A stretch of 64,000 bases of DNA from an uncultured Flavobacteriaceae bacterium. GTDB taxonomy: Bacteria > Bacteroidota > Bacteroidia > Flavobacteriales > Flavobacteriaceae. The position numbers and the translations under genes were made by a program. This document shows positions 8,599 to 18,344 of the stretch, in pieces. The stretch covers positions 323,984 through 387,983 of the forward strand of contig CALSMD010000006.1 of NCBI GenBank assembly GCA_943787365.1, read 5' to 3'. The notes under the pieces are model-generated. The model had not been told where the DNA came from and did no database searches. It worked only from the letters and a program-made list of their open reading frames with translations. The stretch's first letter is position 1. The number at the start of each line of letters is the position of its first letter.

Positions 8599-9021
8599 CT
8601 AAGAATTATGAATATGAATGGCGGTTGTTACCGTTGAAAATTGTCGAAACATTTCCATAACACCGCAATATTTATCAACTGATAGTTTTACAGATTTATC
8701 AATTTTTTTGGGATTCAAATCTGACCCATAGAAGTGATAATCTACATGGACTTTATGGTAAAACTTTGGATGTTCATCTGTTAGAAAGCCTTCAACTTCC
8801 ATTTTTAATTTGTAATCAACAACTTTCATTTTTTCTAAAATCTCTACAATATCGATCCCAGAACATCCCGCTAAAGCAGATAACATCATTGCTTTTGGGG
8901 ATAGCCCAAACTGTTCAGATTGGCCTTTTACAACTGTATCCATGAGTACAGTTTTCCCGCTTGGATTATCGGATTCGAATTGCATTCCACCTTTCCAGTG
9001 GGTTGTAGTTTTGTGGGACAT
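8599..9021 (-). CDS. OsmC family protein
   Basis: The 140-residue protein belongs to the OsmC/Ohr fold, which includes thiol peroxidases acting on organic hydroperoxides. The family cysteine lies in ALAGCSGIDIVEIL on the central helix. A second redox Cys occurs in KYCGVME near residue 119, consistent with the peroxidatic and resolving pair. The N-terminal half is mostly strands. It sits immediately upstream of recJ and may share its transcript. It looks like the YhfA-type OsmC subgroup, whose substrate is not known. Confidence 0.82.
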   Translation of the reverse strand: MSHKTTTHWKGGMQFESDNPSGKTVLMDTVVKGQSEQFGLSPKAMMLSALAGCSGIDIVEILEKMKVVDYKLKMEVEGFLTDEHPKFYHKVHVDYHFYGSDLNPKKIDKSVKLSVDKYCGVMEMFRQFSTVTTAIHIHNS

Positions 9022-9078
9022 TATAAACTAATTTGGTTCTTATTGCTTCAAAAATACTAAATAATGTCATTAGTTGCA

Positions 9079-9756
9079 CTATGAAACTTTTGACTTCCCT
9101 GCTATTACAATCACAATTTCACCTTTTGAAGGATGGTTTGTGTAATGTTCTAAAATTGATTTTGCTGTCCCTCTTTGGGTTTCTTCAAAAAGTTTTGTGA
9201 GTTCTCGTGATACTGAAACCTGACGATCTTCGCCAAAGTATTCACAGATATGAGAGAGGGTTTTAATAAGTTTGTGAGGACTTTCGTATAAAATTATCGT
9301 ACGGGGTTCTTCTGCCAATAAAAGGAAACGGGTTTGTCGCCCTTTTTTTACGGGTAAAAATCCTTCAAACACAAATTTATCATTTGGCAATCCTGAGTTC
9401 ACCAAGGCAGGTACAAAAGCGGTTGCTCCAGGCAAACAGTCGACCGGGATGTTGTTTTCTACACAGGCTCTTGTGAGTAAAAATCCAGGGTCTGATATGG
9501 CTGGAGTTCCTGCATCGCTAATCAATGCAATGGTCATCCCTGTTTTTAATTTTTGAATAATGCCTTGCACGGTTTTATGCTCGTTGTGCATGTGATGAGA
9601 ATGCATTTGTGTTCCAATCTCGAAGTGTTTTAAAAGTTTTCCGGAGGTTCTGGTGTCTTCTGCTAAAATCAGATCGACCGATTTTAATACTTTAATAGCA
9701 CGCAACGTAATGTCTTCTAAATTTCCAATAGGGGTCGGTACAATATATAACTTCAT
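9079..9756 (-). CDS. rsmI: 16S rRNA (cytidine(1402)-2'-O)-methyltransferase
   Basis: The 225-residue protein is RsmI, a SAM-dependent tetrapyrrole-methylase-fold enzyme that methylates the 2'-O of C1402 in the 16S rRNA decoding centre. The N-terminal LYIVPTPIGNLEDITLRA, the AEDTRTSGKLL motif and the SDAGTPAISDPG loop are diagnostic. Length is slightly shorter than E. coli RsmI because the C-terminal extension is reduced, as is usual in Bacteroidota. It is followed by OsmC on the same strand with a 57-base gap. Confidence 0.92.
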   Translation of the reverse strand: MKLYIVPTPIGNLEDITLRAIKVLKSVDLILAEDTRTSGKLLKHFEIGTQMHSHHMHNEHKTVQGIIQKLKTGMTIALISDAGTPAISDPGFLLTRACVENNIPVDCLPGATAFVPALVNSGLPNDKFVFEGFLPVKKGRQTRFLLLAEEPRTIILYESPHKLIKTLSHICEYFGEDRQVSVSRELTKLFEETQRGTAKSILEHYTNHPSKGEIVIVIAGKSKVS

Positions 9757-9829
9757 AATTCAAAGTTACAACGATTTTACACAACATAAGTGTCTGTCGT
9801 AAATTGTTATTATTCCCCTCGCAAAGAAA

Positions 9830-9860
9830 TTGTAACTTGTTGTGATAATATGTACCTTTG
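9830..9860 (+). promoter_or_regulatory. Bacteroidota-type promoter for the 9,901 gene
   Basis: A TTG at 9830-9832 and a -7 element TACCTTTG at 9853-9860 are separated by 20 bases, matching the TTG/TAnnTTTG consensus of this phylum. The start codon lies 40 bases downstream. Confidence 0.6.
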
Positions 9861-9900
9861 GAGAATATAACTTCTGTTAAAAATCAATTAAAAAAAACCA

Positions 9901-10593
9901 ATGAAATTATTAAATGTTACGCTTCTAAGTCTATTTTTCTTTCAATTATCTTTTTCACAAACTCTTAAATATGCCGATGGGACTTCTCAAAATATGAGCA
10001 ATATTTTTGTGAATGTCAATTCAAATCAAAATTCGAATATTAAAGGATCTAAATATTTGAATGAAGACTTTATTAGCACTAAAATATCTTCAATGCCAGA
10101 TCAAATTTTTGGAGTTCGTTATAATATTTATGACGATCAAATGGAATTTCAAGGGGCTGACAATACTGTATATGCTTTAAATAAGAGTGATGACTCCATT
10201 GTAATTACGTTTACTGCGACTAATGAATCTTATAATATTTTTAATTATATTGATGAGGATGGGCGTCAAAAAAAGGGTTATTTTATAAAATTAAATAATG
10301 AAGGAGAAAACCTAATTCTAAAAAAACATAGAATTGTGTTTTACGAAGAACAGGCTTCCAAAACAGGGTATGACGCACCCAAACCTGCGATGTATAAGAA
10401 TGTGAATGATCGAATTTATATTAAACTTGGCAGTAAAGAGGCTGTAGTGTTACCTACCAAGAAAAAGAAACTTGTAAAAGCGCTTTTTCCAGAGAACTCA
10501 AAAATTATACTCGATTTCATAAACTCCAATAATATTAAATTGTCCAATGAAGCGGATTTAATTACATTTGTTAACTATTTAAACTCCTTATAA
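9901..10593 (+). CDS. Secreted hypothetical protein (230 aa)
   Basis: I do not recognise a named family. The product has a classical signal peptide (a short Lys-containing start, a hydrophobic core, cleavage near SFSQ at about residue 20). The mature part is mainly polar, predicted strand-rich, with a repeat of Asn and Ser near its start and a basic PTKKKKLVKALFPEN segment near the end. A good Bacteroidota promoter precedes it. It resembles the many small periplasmic or outer-membrane-associated proteins of Flavobacteriia. It is followed by an MscS gene after 29 bases on the same strand, so co-transcription is possible. Confidence 0.7.
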   Translation: MKLLNVTLLSLFFFQLSFSQTLKYADGTSQNMSNIFVNVNSNQNSNIKGSKYLNEDFISTKISSMPDQIFGVRYNIYDDQMEFQGADNTVYALNKSDDSIVITFTATNESYNIFNYIDEDGRQKKGYFIKLNNEGENLILKKHRIVFYEEQASKTGYDAPKPAMYKNVNDRIYIKLGSKEAVVLPTKKKKLVKALFPENSKIILDFINSNNIKLSNEADLITFVNYLNSL

Positions 10594-10622
10594 ACAACTA
10601 TTTAAATCCAAAATTATAATCC

Positions 10623-11429
10623 ATGGAAAAATACCTAACTCCTGTAAAAGACATGCTTCTGGAATATTCCCCCAAAGTACTTTATGCCTTTGCAATACTG
10701 ATTGTTGGGTGGTATGCAATTAAATTTATTCTTCGCTTAACGAACAAACTTCTAAACTCGCGTCACGTTGATAAAACCTTACAAACTTTTCTTGGAAATT
10801 TGTTAGGTTGGGGGTTAAAAGCATTATTACTGATCGCTGTAATTTCAAAACTTGGAGTGGACACAACTGCACTCGCAGCCGTTATGGCCGCTGCTGGATT
10901 AGGACTTGGGCTCGCTTTACAGGGTTCATTAGCAAATTTTGCTGGAGGTGTTTTGATCATTTTATTCAAACCCTTCAGAGTGGATGATATTATAAATGCG
11001 CAAGGAGAAATAGGGGTGGTCAAAGACATTCAGCTTTTTACAACACAAATTATTACTCCAAATAATAAACGCGTAATCATCCCTAACGGCACTTTGGCAA
11101 ATGGTAATATTGTAAACCTTTCTGCCGAAGGCACTCTAAGAGTTGATTTAACGATTGGTGTTGGATACAATGAGAATATCAAGCAAACTAAGGAGGTACT
11201 AATGAAGGTTCTTACTTCTCATCCGAAAGTGTTAAAAGACCCTTTACCGACAGTAAATGTTTCAGAATTGGCAGATAGCTCTGTAAATTTTGCCGTCCGT
11301 CCTTGGAGTACCGTGGAAGATTACTGGACTGTATATTATGACGTTATAGAGAACTGTAAAGAAGCTTTGGATGCCGCAGGCATCGAAATTCCTTATCCAC
11401 ATGTAGTCGAAATTCAAAAAAAAGAATAA
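10623..11429 (+). CDS. Small-conductance mechanosensitive channel (MscS family)
   Basis: The 268-residue protein has three N-terminal membrane helices and the MscS beta and alpha/beta domains. The pore helix is recognisable by its Gly/Ala pattern in AAAGLGLGLALQGSLANFAGG, followed by the FRVDDIINAQGEIGVV beta domain and the IPNGTLANG motif. It would open on membrane tension and release solutes during osmotic downshock, from the inner membrane. Length matches minimal MscS proteins. It is convergent with tsaB, with only three bases between the stop codons. Confidence 0.9.
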   Translation: MEKYLTPVKDMLLEYSPKVLYAFAILIVGWYAIKFILRLTNKLLNSRHVDKTLQTFLGNLLGWGLKALLLIAVISKLGVDTTALAAVMAAAGLGLGLALQGSLANFAGGVLIILFKPFRVDDIINAQGEIGVVKDIQLFTTQIITPNNKRVIIPNGTLANGNIVNLSAEGTLRVDLTIGVGYNENIKQTKEVLMKVLTSHPKVLKDPLPTVNVSELADSSVNFAVRPWSTVEDYWTVYYDVIENCKEALDAAGIEIPYPHVVEIQKKE

Positions 11430-11432
11430 GTT

Positions 11433-12104
11433 CTATTTTTTTGAAGGAATGGCGATAAAATCTTTTAGATAAAAAGGTTCAAAATAAGCGACGTCTTCAA
11501 AGGCATCCGTTTTAAATTTATCATACGAAAGTGCACACATTTGTTTTGCTGAAGGCAATTTATTTTCAATGAATTGTGCGTTTTTATGTGTGATAAGGTC
11601 TTTGGTTTTTGGCACCCCATTTCCAATGAAATAAACAGCTGTCAATTCCAATAACTCTAGGTAGGATTCAGAAGTCAATACTTCTGCTTCTGTGGGTCGG
11701 GTTTCATTATGCTGTGCGTCATAAATGGCTGAATAGACTTCCATACGTCTTGCATCAAGCATGGAAACGATGGTTCCTTTTGGATTTTCAACCTGATGCG
11801 CGAGTGCTTCTAGAGTGGGTACAGAAATTAAAGGAATATTGAGTGCAAAACACAAGCCTTTAGCAGCTGAAACTCCTATTCGTAACCCTGTGTAAGACCC
11901 AGGTCCTTTGCTAATTGCAATGGCTTCGAGTTGGTCTATGGATATCTGGGTTGTTTTTAGAACTTGATCTATATATACATGAAGTCGTTCCGCATGTGAA
12001 TACTCACTACTGTTGTCTTCTTTAAACCCTATAACCTCTCCATTATATGCTAATGCTACAGAGCAATTTGTAGTTGAAGTTTCGATGTTTAGAATATAAG
12101 CCAT
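11433..12104 (-). CDS. tsaB: tRNA t6A biosynthesis protein TsaB
   Basis: This 223-residue ASKHA-fold protein is TsaB, partner of TsaD in forming N6-threonylcarbamoyladenosine at position 37 of ANN-decoding tRNAs. Key marks are the N-terminal ILNIETSTTNCSVALA, EYSHAERLH, and the KGPGSYTGLRIGVSAAKGL segment typical of TsaB. It lies three bases downstream of the TolC-family gene on the same strand and is likely transcribed as the last gene of the exporter operon. Confidence 0.92.
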   Translation of the reverse strand: MAYILNIETSTTNCSVALAYNGEVIGFKEDNSSEYSHAERLHVYIDQVLKTTQISIDQLEAIAISKGPGSYTGLRIGVSAAKGLCFALNIPLISVPTLEALAHQVENPKGTIVSMLDARRMEVYSAIYDAQHNETRPTEAEVLTSESYLELLELTAVYFIGNGVPKTKDLITHKNAQFIENKLPSAKQMCALSYDKFKTDAFEDVAYFEPFYLKDFIAIPSKK

Positions 12105-12107
12105 ACA

Positions 12108-13484
12108 TTATGGTGTCAAGGGTTTCCCCATATAAAAGTCCAATACTTTTGAACGGAATACAAAGTTAAACTTTGAGTTGATTAGGTTTGATTTTGCGTT
12201 TACTAAACGCCCCCTAAGTTGTTCAACTTCAAAAGAAGTTGCAGCTCCAAAGTTAAACTTATTTTGAACATTTTTAAAGGACTCTTCTAAACTTGCAACA
12301 GAAAACAAAGAGGCTTGATATTGCTTTAAAGAGGCTTTTGCATCTGCATACGCTTGAGTAATTGTAGTCGTAAGGTCCTGTTTTGCTTGTTCTAAATTAA
12401 GAATACTTTTTTCTCTATTAATTTTAGCTTTTGAGACATTGGCTTTTGTTTTAAAACCATTAAAAATAGGGACACTTAAACTGAACCCTAAGTTATAACC
12501 TAAGTTATTTTCAATTTGAGCGCTGAAGCCATAAGGAACAATGGTTTCGATAATAGATCCTGGGTTATTTGGGTCCATAACAAATTCAGACCTAACATCT
12601 AACTCCCCTTGTTTGTGTTGATATGAGGACCCCAGACCTGCTCCAAAACTCAATGAGGGTGCATAGGCACTTTGTGCTAATTTCACTCCAAAATCAGAAT
12701 TTTCTATGTTTAATTCTGCATTCTTAACTTCAGCACGATTGTCCAAAGCATAGGATAAAATTTCTCCTGTGGAGTTGTATGCCATAGACACAGAAGTTAA
12801 ATTGATTTGAACTTCTTCAATATCAAAATCATTGGGAGATACTTGTAGGCTTTGACTTAAACTTAATAAGGATAAATCTAAACTATTTTCTGCATTAACA
12901 ATACTTTCTCTATTAGATGCTATTGTCGCCTCTGCATCAAAAAGATCGGAGCGAGGTTTAATGCCCGCTTCAACTTGAGATGTGACTTGATCCAGTTGGT
13001 TTAAACTAATCGTTAATTGTTCTTTAGCAATTTTAAGGTTTTCTTTATTGAATAACACATTTAAAAATGAATTAACAACAGTCAACGAAATATTATCCTG
13101 AAGGATGGAGAGCTGTAACTGACTCGCTTCCACTCCAAGCTTTGCTTGTTTGTAGGTATTTAAATTTCGGAATCCGTTAAAAATGGTAACGCCCGTATTT
13201 AAGCCAAAATTATTCCCCCTTGAATCACTTTTAATTCTTGAACCATCTTGTCCAATAAAGGACCCAAAATTAAAGTTTTGAGAAGCGCTAGCACTAAGAG
13301 ATGGCATAAAGTTACCTTTCGCGTTTATCACATCTTGTTTGGCTAAATCAATATCGAGTGTAGATTGCTTCACCGAAATATTATGTTCCAAAGCATGATC
13401 GACACATTCTTTTAAGGTCCATTTTTTTTGAGCAAAACTGCTTAAAGTTCCTATAAGAAAAAGAGCTGTATATATATATTTCAT
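12108..13484 (-). CDS. TolC family outer-membrane efflux protein
   Basis: The protein (about 458 residues) is an outer membrane factor forming the exit duct of a tripartite exporter. The start at 13484 is preferred because it puts MKYIYTALFLIGTLSSFAQ, a good signal peptide, at the N-terminus. A longer frame from 13523 would only add 13 residues and run back into the upstream gene. The mature part shows two TolC repeats of long heptad-like helices rich in Ala, Asn and Gln, starting at WTLKECVDHALEHNISV. It lies 16 bases downstream of the adaptor gene, with the two permeases and the ATPase before that. Confidence 0.9.
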   Translation of the reverse strand: MKYIYTALFLIGTLSSFAQKKWTLKECVDHALEHNISVKQSTLDIDLAKQDVINAKGNFMPSLSASASQNFNFGSFIGQDGSRIKSDSRGNNFGLNTGVTIFNGFRNLNTYKQAKLGVEASQLQLSILQDNISLTVVNSFLNVLFNKENLKIAKEQLTISLNQLDQVTSQVEAGIKPRSDLFDAEATIASNRESIVNAENSLDLSLLSLSQSLQVSPNDFDIEEVQINLTSVSMAYNSTGEILSYALDNRAEVKNAELNIENSDFGVKLAQSAYAPSLSFGAGLGSSYQHKQGELDVRSEFVMDPNNPGSIIETIVPYGFSAQIENNLGYNLGFSLSVPIFNGFKTKANVSKAKINREKSILNLEQAKQDLTTTITQAYADAKASLKQYQASLFSVASLEESFKNVQNKFNFGAATSFEVEQLRGRLVNAKSNLINSKFNFVFRSKVLDFYMGKPLTP

Positions 13485-13500
13485 AGATTTTGGGATTTTA

Positions 13501-14622
13501 TTATTCATCATCGTCGTCGTCATTATTTTCTTCTGATGCTTTATTCCAGACCTTAATTTTATCGCCTTCTTCTATGCCTTCAATTATTTCCACATTTATC
13601 CCATCTGACAATCCGATTTCGATATTTTTTTTGGTGAAATTTCCATTTTCATTTTGTAATTCTACAAAGGGTTTTTCGGTGATGCGATTGAATTGTAAAA
13701 GTGATTCTTTAATCACTAAAATACTGTCTTTACTTTCAATTTCTATTTCTGCATTGGCACTGTAACCCGCACGAATTTTTGTACTCGCTTCTATGGTCAC
13801 ATCTGCTTTGATGGTAAATTGAACGGCACCATTTTCCTCTACTCCTTTGGGTGCTACAAACGTTAGCACTGCAGGAAATTCTTTTTCGTTGATTGCTCCA
13901 AGAATGACTTTGATGTCTTTGCCTTCTTCTAACTTCCCGACTTCAGATTCATCAACTTTACCTTCAAAAATCATTTTACTCATATCTGCAATCGTAGCAA
14001 TGGTAGTTCCTGCATTAAAATTATTACTTTCAATAACCTGATCTCCCTCACGCACAGGGATTTCGAGGATGGTTCCAGAGATTTGAGCCATAATATTAGT
14101 ATTAGCTGAGCTGCCTCCAGAAAGAGATCCTTGTTTGATGATTTGATAATCATCTTTGGACTGATCGTAACTTTCTTTGGACTGATTCAAGCTTAATTCA
14201 CTGTTTTCAAAATCTTGTTTAGAGATTACTCCCTTTTCAAAAAGAGTTTTATTTCGATTGAACAAGGTTTGTGCATTTTCAAATGAAAGTCGCGTGGTAT
14301 TGATACGGCTTTTCGCACTTCCCAAGGCTTGTTCGTTTGGCACCACTCTAATTTTAGCAATTAGATCGCCCTTTTTTACAAGGTCTCCTTCTTCAACAAA
14401 AATCTGATCTACAATTCCAGAGATTTGTGGCTTTAATTCAATTTCTTCTTCAGGGTTTAACTTCCCTGTAGCAACGGTTTTAGTGTCGAGAGTGCTATAA
14501 AATGGAAGCTCCGTTTTATAGTCAATAACTTCTTTAGCGTTCGAATCTTTAAAGTATTTTAACACATACACTAATAAGATAAGTGTTCCGATTCCAAAAA
14601 TAATTTTTACTGTTTTATTCAT
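13501..14622 (-). CDS. HlyD/MacA-like efflux periplasmic adaptor
   Basis: The 373-residue protein is a membrane-fusion adaptor linking the inner-membrane ABC permeases to the TolC protein. It has one N-terminal membrane anchor (about residues 5-24), a lipoyl-like half-motif in VDQIFVEEGDLVKKGDLIAK, a coiled-coil hairpin of Gln, Ser and Asn-rich helices (about residues 105-160), the second lipoyl half in ILEIPVREGDQV, and a beta-barrel domain. It ends in an acidic run of Asp and Glu residues, which is unusual and could be a low-complexity tail. It precedes the TolC gene in the operon. Confidence 0.88.
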   Translation of the reverse strand: MNKTVKIIFGIGTLILLVYVLKYFKDSNAKEVIDYKTELPFYSTLDTKTVATGKLNPEEEIELKPQISGIVDQIFVEEGDLVKKGDLIAKIRVVPNEQALGSAKSRINTTRLSFENAQTLFNRNKTLFEKGVISKQDFENSELSLNQSKESYDQSKDDYQIIKQGSLSGGSSANTNIMAQISGTILEIPVREGDQVIESNNFNAGTTIATIADMSKMIFEGKVDESEVGKLEEGKDIKVILGAINEKEFPAVLTFVAPKGVEENGAVQFTIKADVTIEASTKIRAGYSANAEIEIESKDSILVIKESLLQFNRITEKPFVELQNENGNFTKKNIEIGLSDGINVEIIEGIEEGDKIKVWNKASEENNDDDDDE

Positions 14623-14634
14623 TTTATTGATTTT

Positions 14635-15879
14635 TTATTCTTCTCTTAATGCTTCTATTGGTTTGATACTTGTGGCTTTAAATGCAGGAATGAGTCCTAT
14701 GAGTGTTCCGAGGGTGACTAGTAGCAACAAGGCTACAAATACAACTGCTATGGACACTGAGGCATTTACAAGTGTTGCATCCTCGCCTTGTCCCCATGCA
14801 TTGTCTGCCGCAATCAGCATCCATCCTCCCGAAATAATCCCAAAAAGTCCAGCTACAAGGGTTAAAAATACGGCTTCTACCACAATTTGGCGTTTGATTT
14901 CAAAAGGGGTTGCACCTAAGGCCCGTCTTACTCCAATTTCTTTGGTGCGTTCTTTCACGGTAATTAATAAGATGTTTCCAATAGCAAATACTCCTGCAAT
15001 CAGGGTTGCGATTCCAACAAACCAGGTTAAAAACTGCATACCTTTTAAAAACCCTGTGATTTTAGCAAATTCTTTTCCCAAGTTAAAACTTCCAAAAGCA
15101 CGCTTGTCTTGCGGATGAACTTTGTTTAAATTACGTAATAATAACTTAGCGTCTTCTTCAATTTGCTTGATGTTATATTCTGGCTTTCCTGTAATCATGA
15201 GCCATCCTATCGTATCGCCTTGGTTATATATTTGCTGGAAAGTGGTGAATGGAATGTGAATATCGCTACTAGGACCCATGTTGGCATTGCCATTTTGTGC
15301 CACCCCAATTACGGTGAAATTGATACTGTTCATTTGGATGTACTGCCCTATAGCTATTTCATCTTTTTCAAATAATTGTTTATAGATGTCTTCAGAAATA
15401 ACAGCCACCTTCTTTTTAGCATCAATATCGTTTTGATTGATAAAACGTCCTTTTAATAATCTCTTTTTTTGTACCTTATCCAATAGCGGGTAATCGCCAT
15501 TAATACTAAAAGAGCCTGATAAAAAATTACGAACAACGAGTGCTTGGTTTCTATTTCTAGGGACTACAAATTCAATCCCCTCTACATTTTCTTCTATTTT
15601 TTTAGCATGAGATAATTTGAGTTGTACCCTTTTCCCTTCCTGAAATCCTTTGAAGGGTTTGCTTGTGCTTTGACCCCATACAAAAACACTGTTGGTTGCA
15701 AAATCTCCAAACAATCGGTTAAAGGAATTTTCCATCCCTCTAGCTGCTCCCAAAAGAGTGATGAGTAATAAAATTCCCCACCATACGCCTACCATAGTGA
15801 TGCCTGTGCGCAATTTATTTTTGCTCATGCTATCATAGACTTCTTGCCAAGTGTCTCTATTTAATAAAAATCGAATCAT
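14635..15879 (-). CDS. ABC transporter permease (MacB/FtsX type), second copy
   Basis: The 414-residue protein has the MacB arrangement: one N-terminal helix in TGITMVGVWWGILLLITLLG, a large periplasmic MacB_PCD domain (about residues 45-240), and three C-terminal FtsX helices with the ERTKEIGVRRALGATP coupling motif. It would act as half of a permease dimer with the neighbouring permease, transducing ATP hydrolysis to the periplasm. It begins next to the stop codon of that first permease gene (no spacing), indicating translational coupling. Confidence 0.9.
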   Translation of the reverse strand: MIRFLLNRDTWQEVYDSMSKNKLRTGITMVGVWWGILLLITLLGAARGMENSFNRLFGDFATNSVFVWGQSTSKPFKGFQEGKRVQLKLSHAKKIEENVEGIEFVVPRNRNQALVVRNFLSGSFSINGDYPLLDKVQKKRLLKGRFINQNDIDAKKKVAVISEDIYKQLFEKDEIAIGQYIQMNSINFTVIGVAQNGNANMGPSSDIHIPFTTFQQIYNQGDTIGWLMITGKPEYNIKQIEEDAKLLLRNLNKVHPQDKRAFGSFNLGKEFAKITGFLKGMQFLTWFVGIATLIAGVFAIGNILLITVKERTKEIGVRRALGATPFEIKRQIVVEAVFLTLVAGLFGIISGGWMLIAADNAWGQGEDATLVNASVSIAVVFVALLLLVTLGTLIGLIPAFKATSIKPIEALREE

Positions 15880-17109
15880 CTAATCGTCTCTTAGTGCTAC
15901 TATGGGTTTAATTTTTGATGCTTTTTTTGCTGGCAAATATCCTGCTAAACTTCCCGCACCGATAAGAATTAAGGTCGCTGAAAGCACAAGGCTTATACTT
16001 ACGGAAGGGTTTGTAATAAAATAGGTTTTTAGGTTTGGACCTACAAGTTCTAAAATCCCTACACCCAACAAGAGTCCAAAATAGCCTGCAATGGTGGTTA
16101 TAAAAATAGATTCAACCAAAATAATAGAGACTATCGATTTTGGAGAGGCACCTAAAGCTTTTCGAATTCCAATTTCTTTGGTTCGCTCTTTAACAATAAA
16201 GATCATAATATTACTAATCCCTACAATACCCGCAATCAGTGTTCCCATTCCAATAATTAAGATTAAAATCCCAAGAACCGAAGTCATCTGATTGATGCCT
16301 TTATTTTGCATCGCCATATTAAAAACACGTACGGCACGTTGATCGTTAGGGGCTACTAAGAATCTTTCTTTTAATTGTTTTTCTAAATCCAATCCAAAAT
16401 CAATGGCTTGGTTATAATCTAGATCTGGCTTGTAAGTAAGATTAATTTGATCTACATAATCATTATTTCCATACACTTGCTGTGCTGTTGAAAGTGGCAT
16501 GTATAGCAGCCGTTCTTCATCATCGCCACCATCATCTGCGAATACTCCAACAACCAAATAAGGAATTCCACTTAAATTAATATACTTCCCTAGGGGATCT
16601 ACTTTTAAAAACAAATCGTCTTTGACCAACTTCCCAATGACTACCACTTTGGTTTTCAAATCCATATCGCGTTGGTTGATGTAACGTCCCTGGAACACTT
16701 TGGTTTTTTCTAAATACTGGTGGTCTGGATGTACTGCTCGCAAGGAGTAGTTGTTTTTTTCGTTTCTAAAGGAGGCATTCACATTTTTGTAAATCCGAGA
16801 GGTAATAAACTCTACATTATCATCAAAGTCTGTTTTGATGTAGTTATAATCCTCATTTCTAAATTGTACGCGACGTCCGGCTTGCATTCCTTTGTGGGCT
16901 TTGGTTGTTGTTCCAGAACGGATAAACATAGCATTGGCAGCATCGTCCACAAAAGCTTCTGAAAAAGTGTTGTTTAAACCATTTGCAAGTCCAAATAAAA
17001 TGGTAAATAACAAAATTGCAAAGGTGACCGTAAATCCCGACAACAAACTTCGTGTACGGTTTTTACTGATGCTTTGAAAAATTTCGCGCCAAAGATCTAT
17101 ATCAAACAT
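15880..17109 (-). CDS. ABC transporter permease (MacB/FtsX type), first copy
   Basis: The 409-residue protein shares the MacB topology of its neighbour: an N-terminal helix, a periplasmic MacB_PCD domain and three C-terminal helices around the ERTKEIGIRKALGASP coupling motif. The two paralogues probably form a heterodimer, unlike MacB of E. coli, where ATPase and permease are fused and homodimeric. Its start overlaps the end of the ATPase gene by eight bases, so translation is coupled. Confidence 0.9.
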   Translation of the reverse strand: MFDIDLWREIFQSISKNRTRSLLSGFTVTFAILLFTILFGLANGLNNTFSEAFVDDAANAMFIRSGTTTKAHKGMQAGRRVQFRNEDYNYIKTDFDDNVEFITSRIYKNVNASFRNEKNNYSLRAVHPDHQYLEKTKVFQGRYINQRDMDLKTKVVVIGKLVKDDLFLKVDPLGKYINLSGIPYLVVGVFADDGGDDEERLLYMPLSTAQQVYGNNDYVDQINLTYKPDLDYNQAIDFGLDLEKQLKERFLVAPNDQRAVRVFNMAMQNKGINQMTSVLGILILIIGMGTLIAGIVGISNIMIFIVKERTKEIGIRKALGASPKSIVSIILVESIFITTIAGYFGLLLGVGILELVGPNLKTYFITNPSVSISLVLSATLILIGAGSLAGYLPAKKASKIKPIVALRDD

Positions 17110-17803
17110 GTGATTCTGCTCTAACTTGAGTTACTTTTTTGTCTTCCATTATAACCCCATCCCGCAAACGAACAATACGTTTGCACATGGCAGCAATATC
17201 CTCTTCGTGTGTGACGATTAAAATCGTTTTACCTTCGTTATTGAGTTGTTGTAAAAATGCCATGATATCGTAAGAGGTTGTTGTGTCTAATGCACCTGTA
17301 GGTTCATCTGCTAGAATGAGTTTTGGATCAGATGCTAAGGCACGGGCTATAGCAACTCGTTGTTTTTGTCCTCCAGACAATTCACTTGGCAAATGCGTTT
17401 CCCAATCTAAAAGTCCTACTTTTTCGAGATGAAACCGTGCTTTTTCTTGACGTTCTTTACGTTTAAGGCCTTGATAGTATAAAGGTAGGGCTACATTTTC
17501 AAGAGCATTTTTGTAATTAATAAGATTAAAGGATTGAAAAATAAATCCTAAAAATTTATTGCGATAAATTGCCGCTTTTTTTTCAGTCAGATTTTTGATG
17601 GGAACCTGATCTAATATATAGGCGCCCTCATCTGCTTCATCTAACATTCCAATAATATTCAAAAGTGTTGATTTTCCGGACCCAGAAGACCCCATAATGG
17701 CTACCATTTCGCCTTGGTTTACAGAAAGATCAATTCCTTTAAGAACGTGTAATTTTGAATCCCCAATGGAATATGATTTGTGAAGCTGATTTATTTCTAA
17801 CAT
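17102..17803 (-). CDS. ABC transporter ATP-binding protein (MacB/LolD type)
   Basis: The 233-residue ATPase powers the exporter encoded downstream. Walker A is GSSGSGKST, the Q-loop is FQSFN, the signature is [15 protein letters not shown], and Walker B is [12 protein letters not shown], typical of the LolD/MacB branch. The start at 17803 gives the expected [14 protein letters not shown] opening. A frame reaching 17845 would add a hydrophobic 14-residue stretch that is not normal for this family. It is the first gene of the five-gene exporter set and lies opposite a small XRE regulator gene, which could control it. Confidence 0.92.
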   Translation of the reverse strand: MLEINQLHKSYSIGDSKLHVLKGIDLSVNQGEMVAIMGSSGSGKSTLLNIIGMLDEADEGAYILDQVPIKNLTEKKAAIYRNKFLGFIFQSFNLINYKNALENVALPLYYQGLKRKERQEKARFHLEKVGLLDWETHLPSELSGGQKQRVAIARALASDPKLILADEPTGALDTTTSYDIMAFLQQLNNEGKTILIVTHEEDIAAMCKRIVRLRDGVIMEDKKVTQVRAESHV

Positions 17804-18098
17804 AATTAAGTTTGATAGAGCGATTATCAATAATAAGACGCACAAATTTACATTTTGTTACACGCAAAACTGCTAAAATTTGTTAAAATTTATGCAAGTT
17901 AATTTAGCAGAAAAGGAGGCATAAAAACCGACATATTTTTCACAAAAAGACTAATTGTAAAAAAAAAATGTAATTTGTTCTCATAATTTGTAATATTGAT
18001 TAAATGAGTTTTGTATTTTAGTATAAATTCATTACTACGAATTAGCCTGAATTGCTATTTATACATAACCGTTTAATTATAACTAACTATTAAATTCT

Positions 18099-18341
18099 GT
18101 GGGAAATTTAAAAGACAAAAATGATGTAATCTTAAAATCATTGGGTTACCATTTAAGACTGATTCGCCTAGAAAAACAATTGCGTCAAAAAACAGTTGCT
18201 AAACTGTGTGATATGGATAGCGGAAGTTACTCTAACATTGAGAATGGAAAACGTAATATTACGATCCTAACGATGTTTAAAATTTCTAAGGTACTAAATG
18301 TCTCGATGACTGAACTGATGAACTTTAAAATAAAAAAGTAG
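18099..18341 (+). CDS. XRE family transcriptional regulator (small)
   Basis: This 80-residue protein is almost entirely one Cro/CI helix-turn-helix domain. The core reads LRLIRLEKQLRQKTVAKLC followed by the recognition helix SGSYSNIENGKRNI. The frame opens with GTG at 18099 and no ATG is available upstream in frame. The 250 bases before it are AT-rich and hold no gene, and the ABC exporter operon is divergent across them. A local regulatory role toward that operon is plausible but unproven. It is convergent with the small membrane protein at 18,345, with three bases between the stops. Confidence 0.8.
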   Translation: MGNLKDKNDVILKSLGYHLRLIRLEKQLRQKTVAKLCDMDSGSYSNIENGKRNITILTMFKISKVLNVSMTELMNFKIKK

Positions 18342-18344
18342 CTT

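Noticed and set aside
17846-18098. A hidden small gene in the spacer before the XRE regulator
   Set aside because: The stretch is very AT-rich with many stop codons on both strands, which fits a promoter region between divergent genes.
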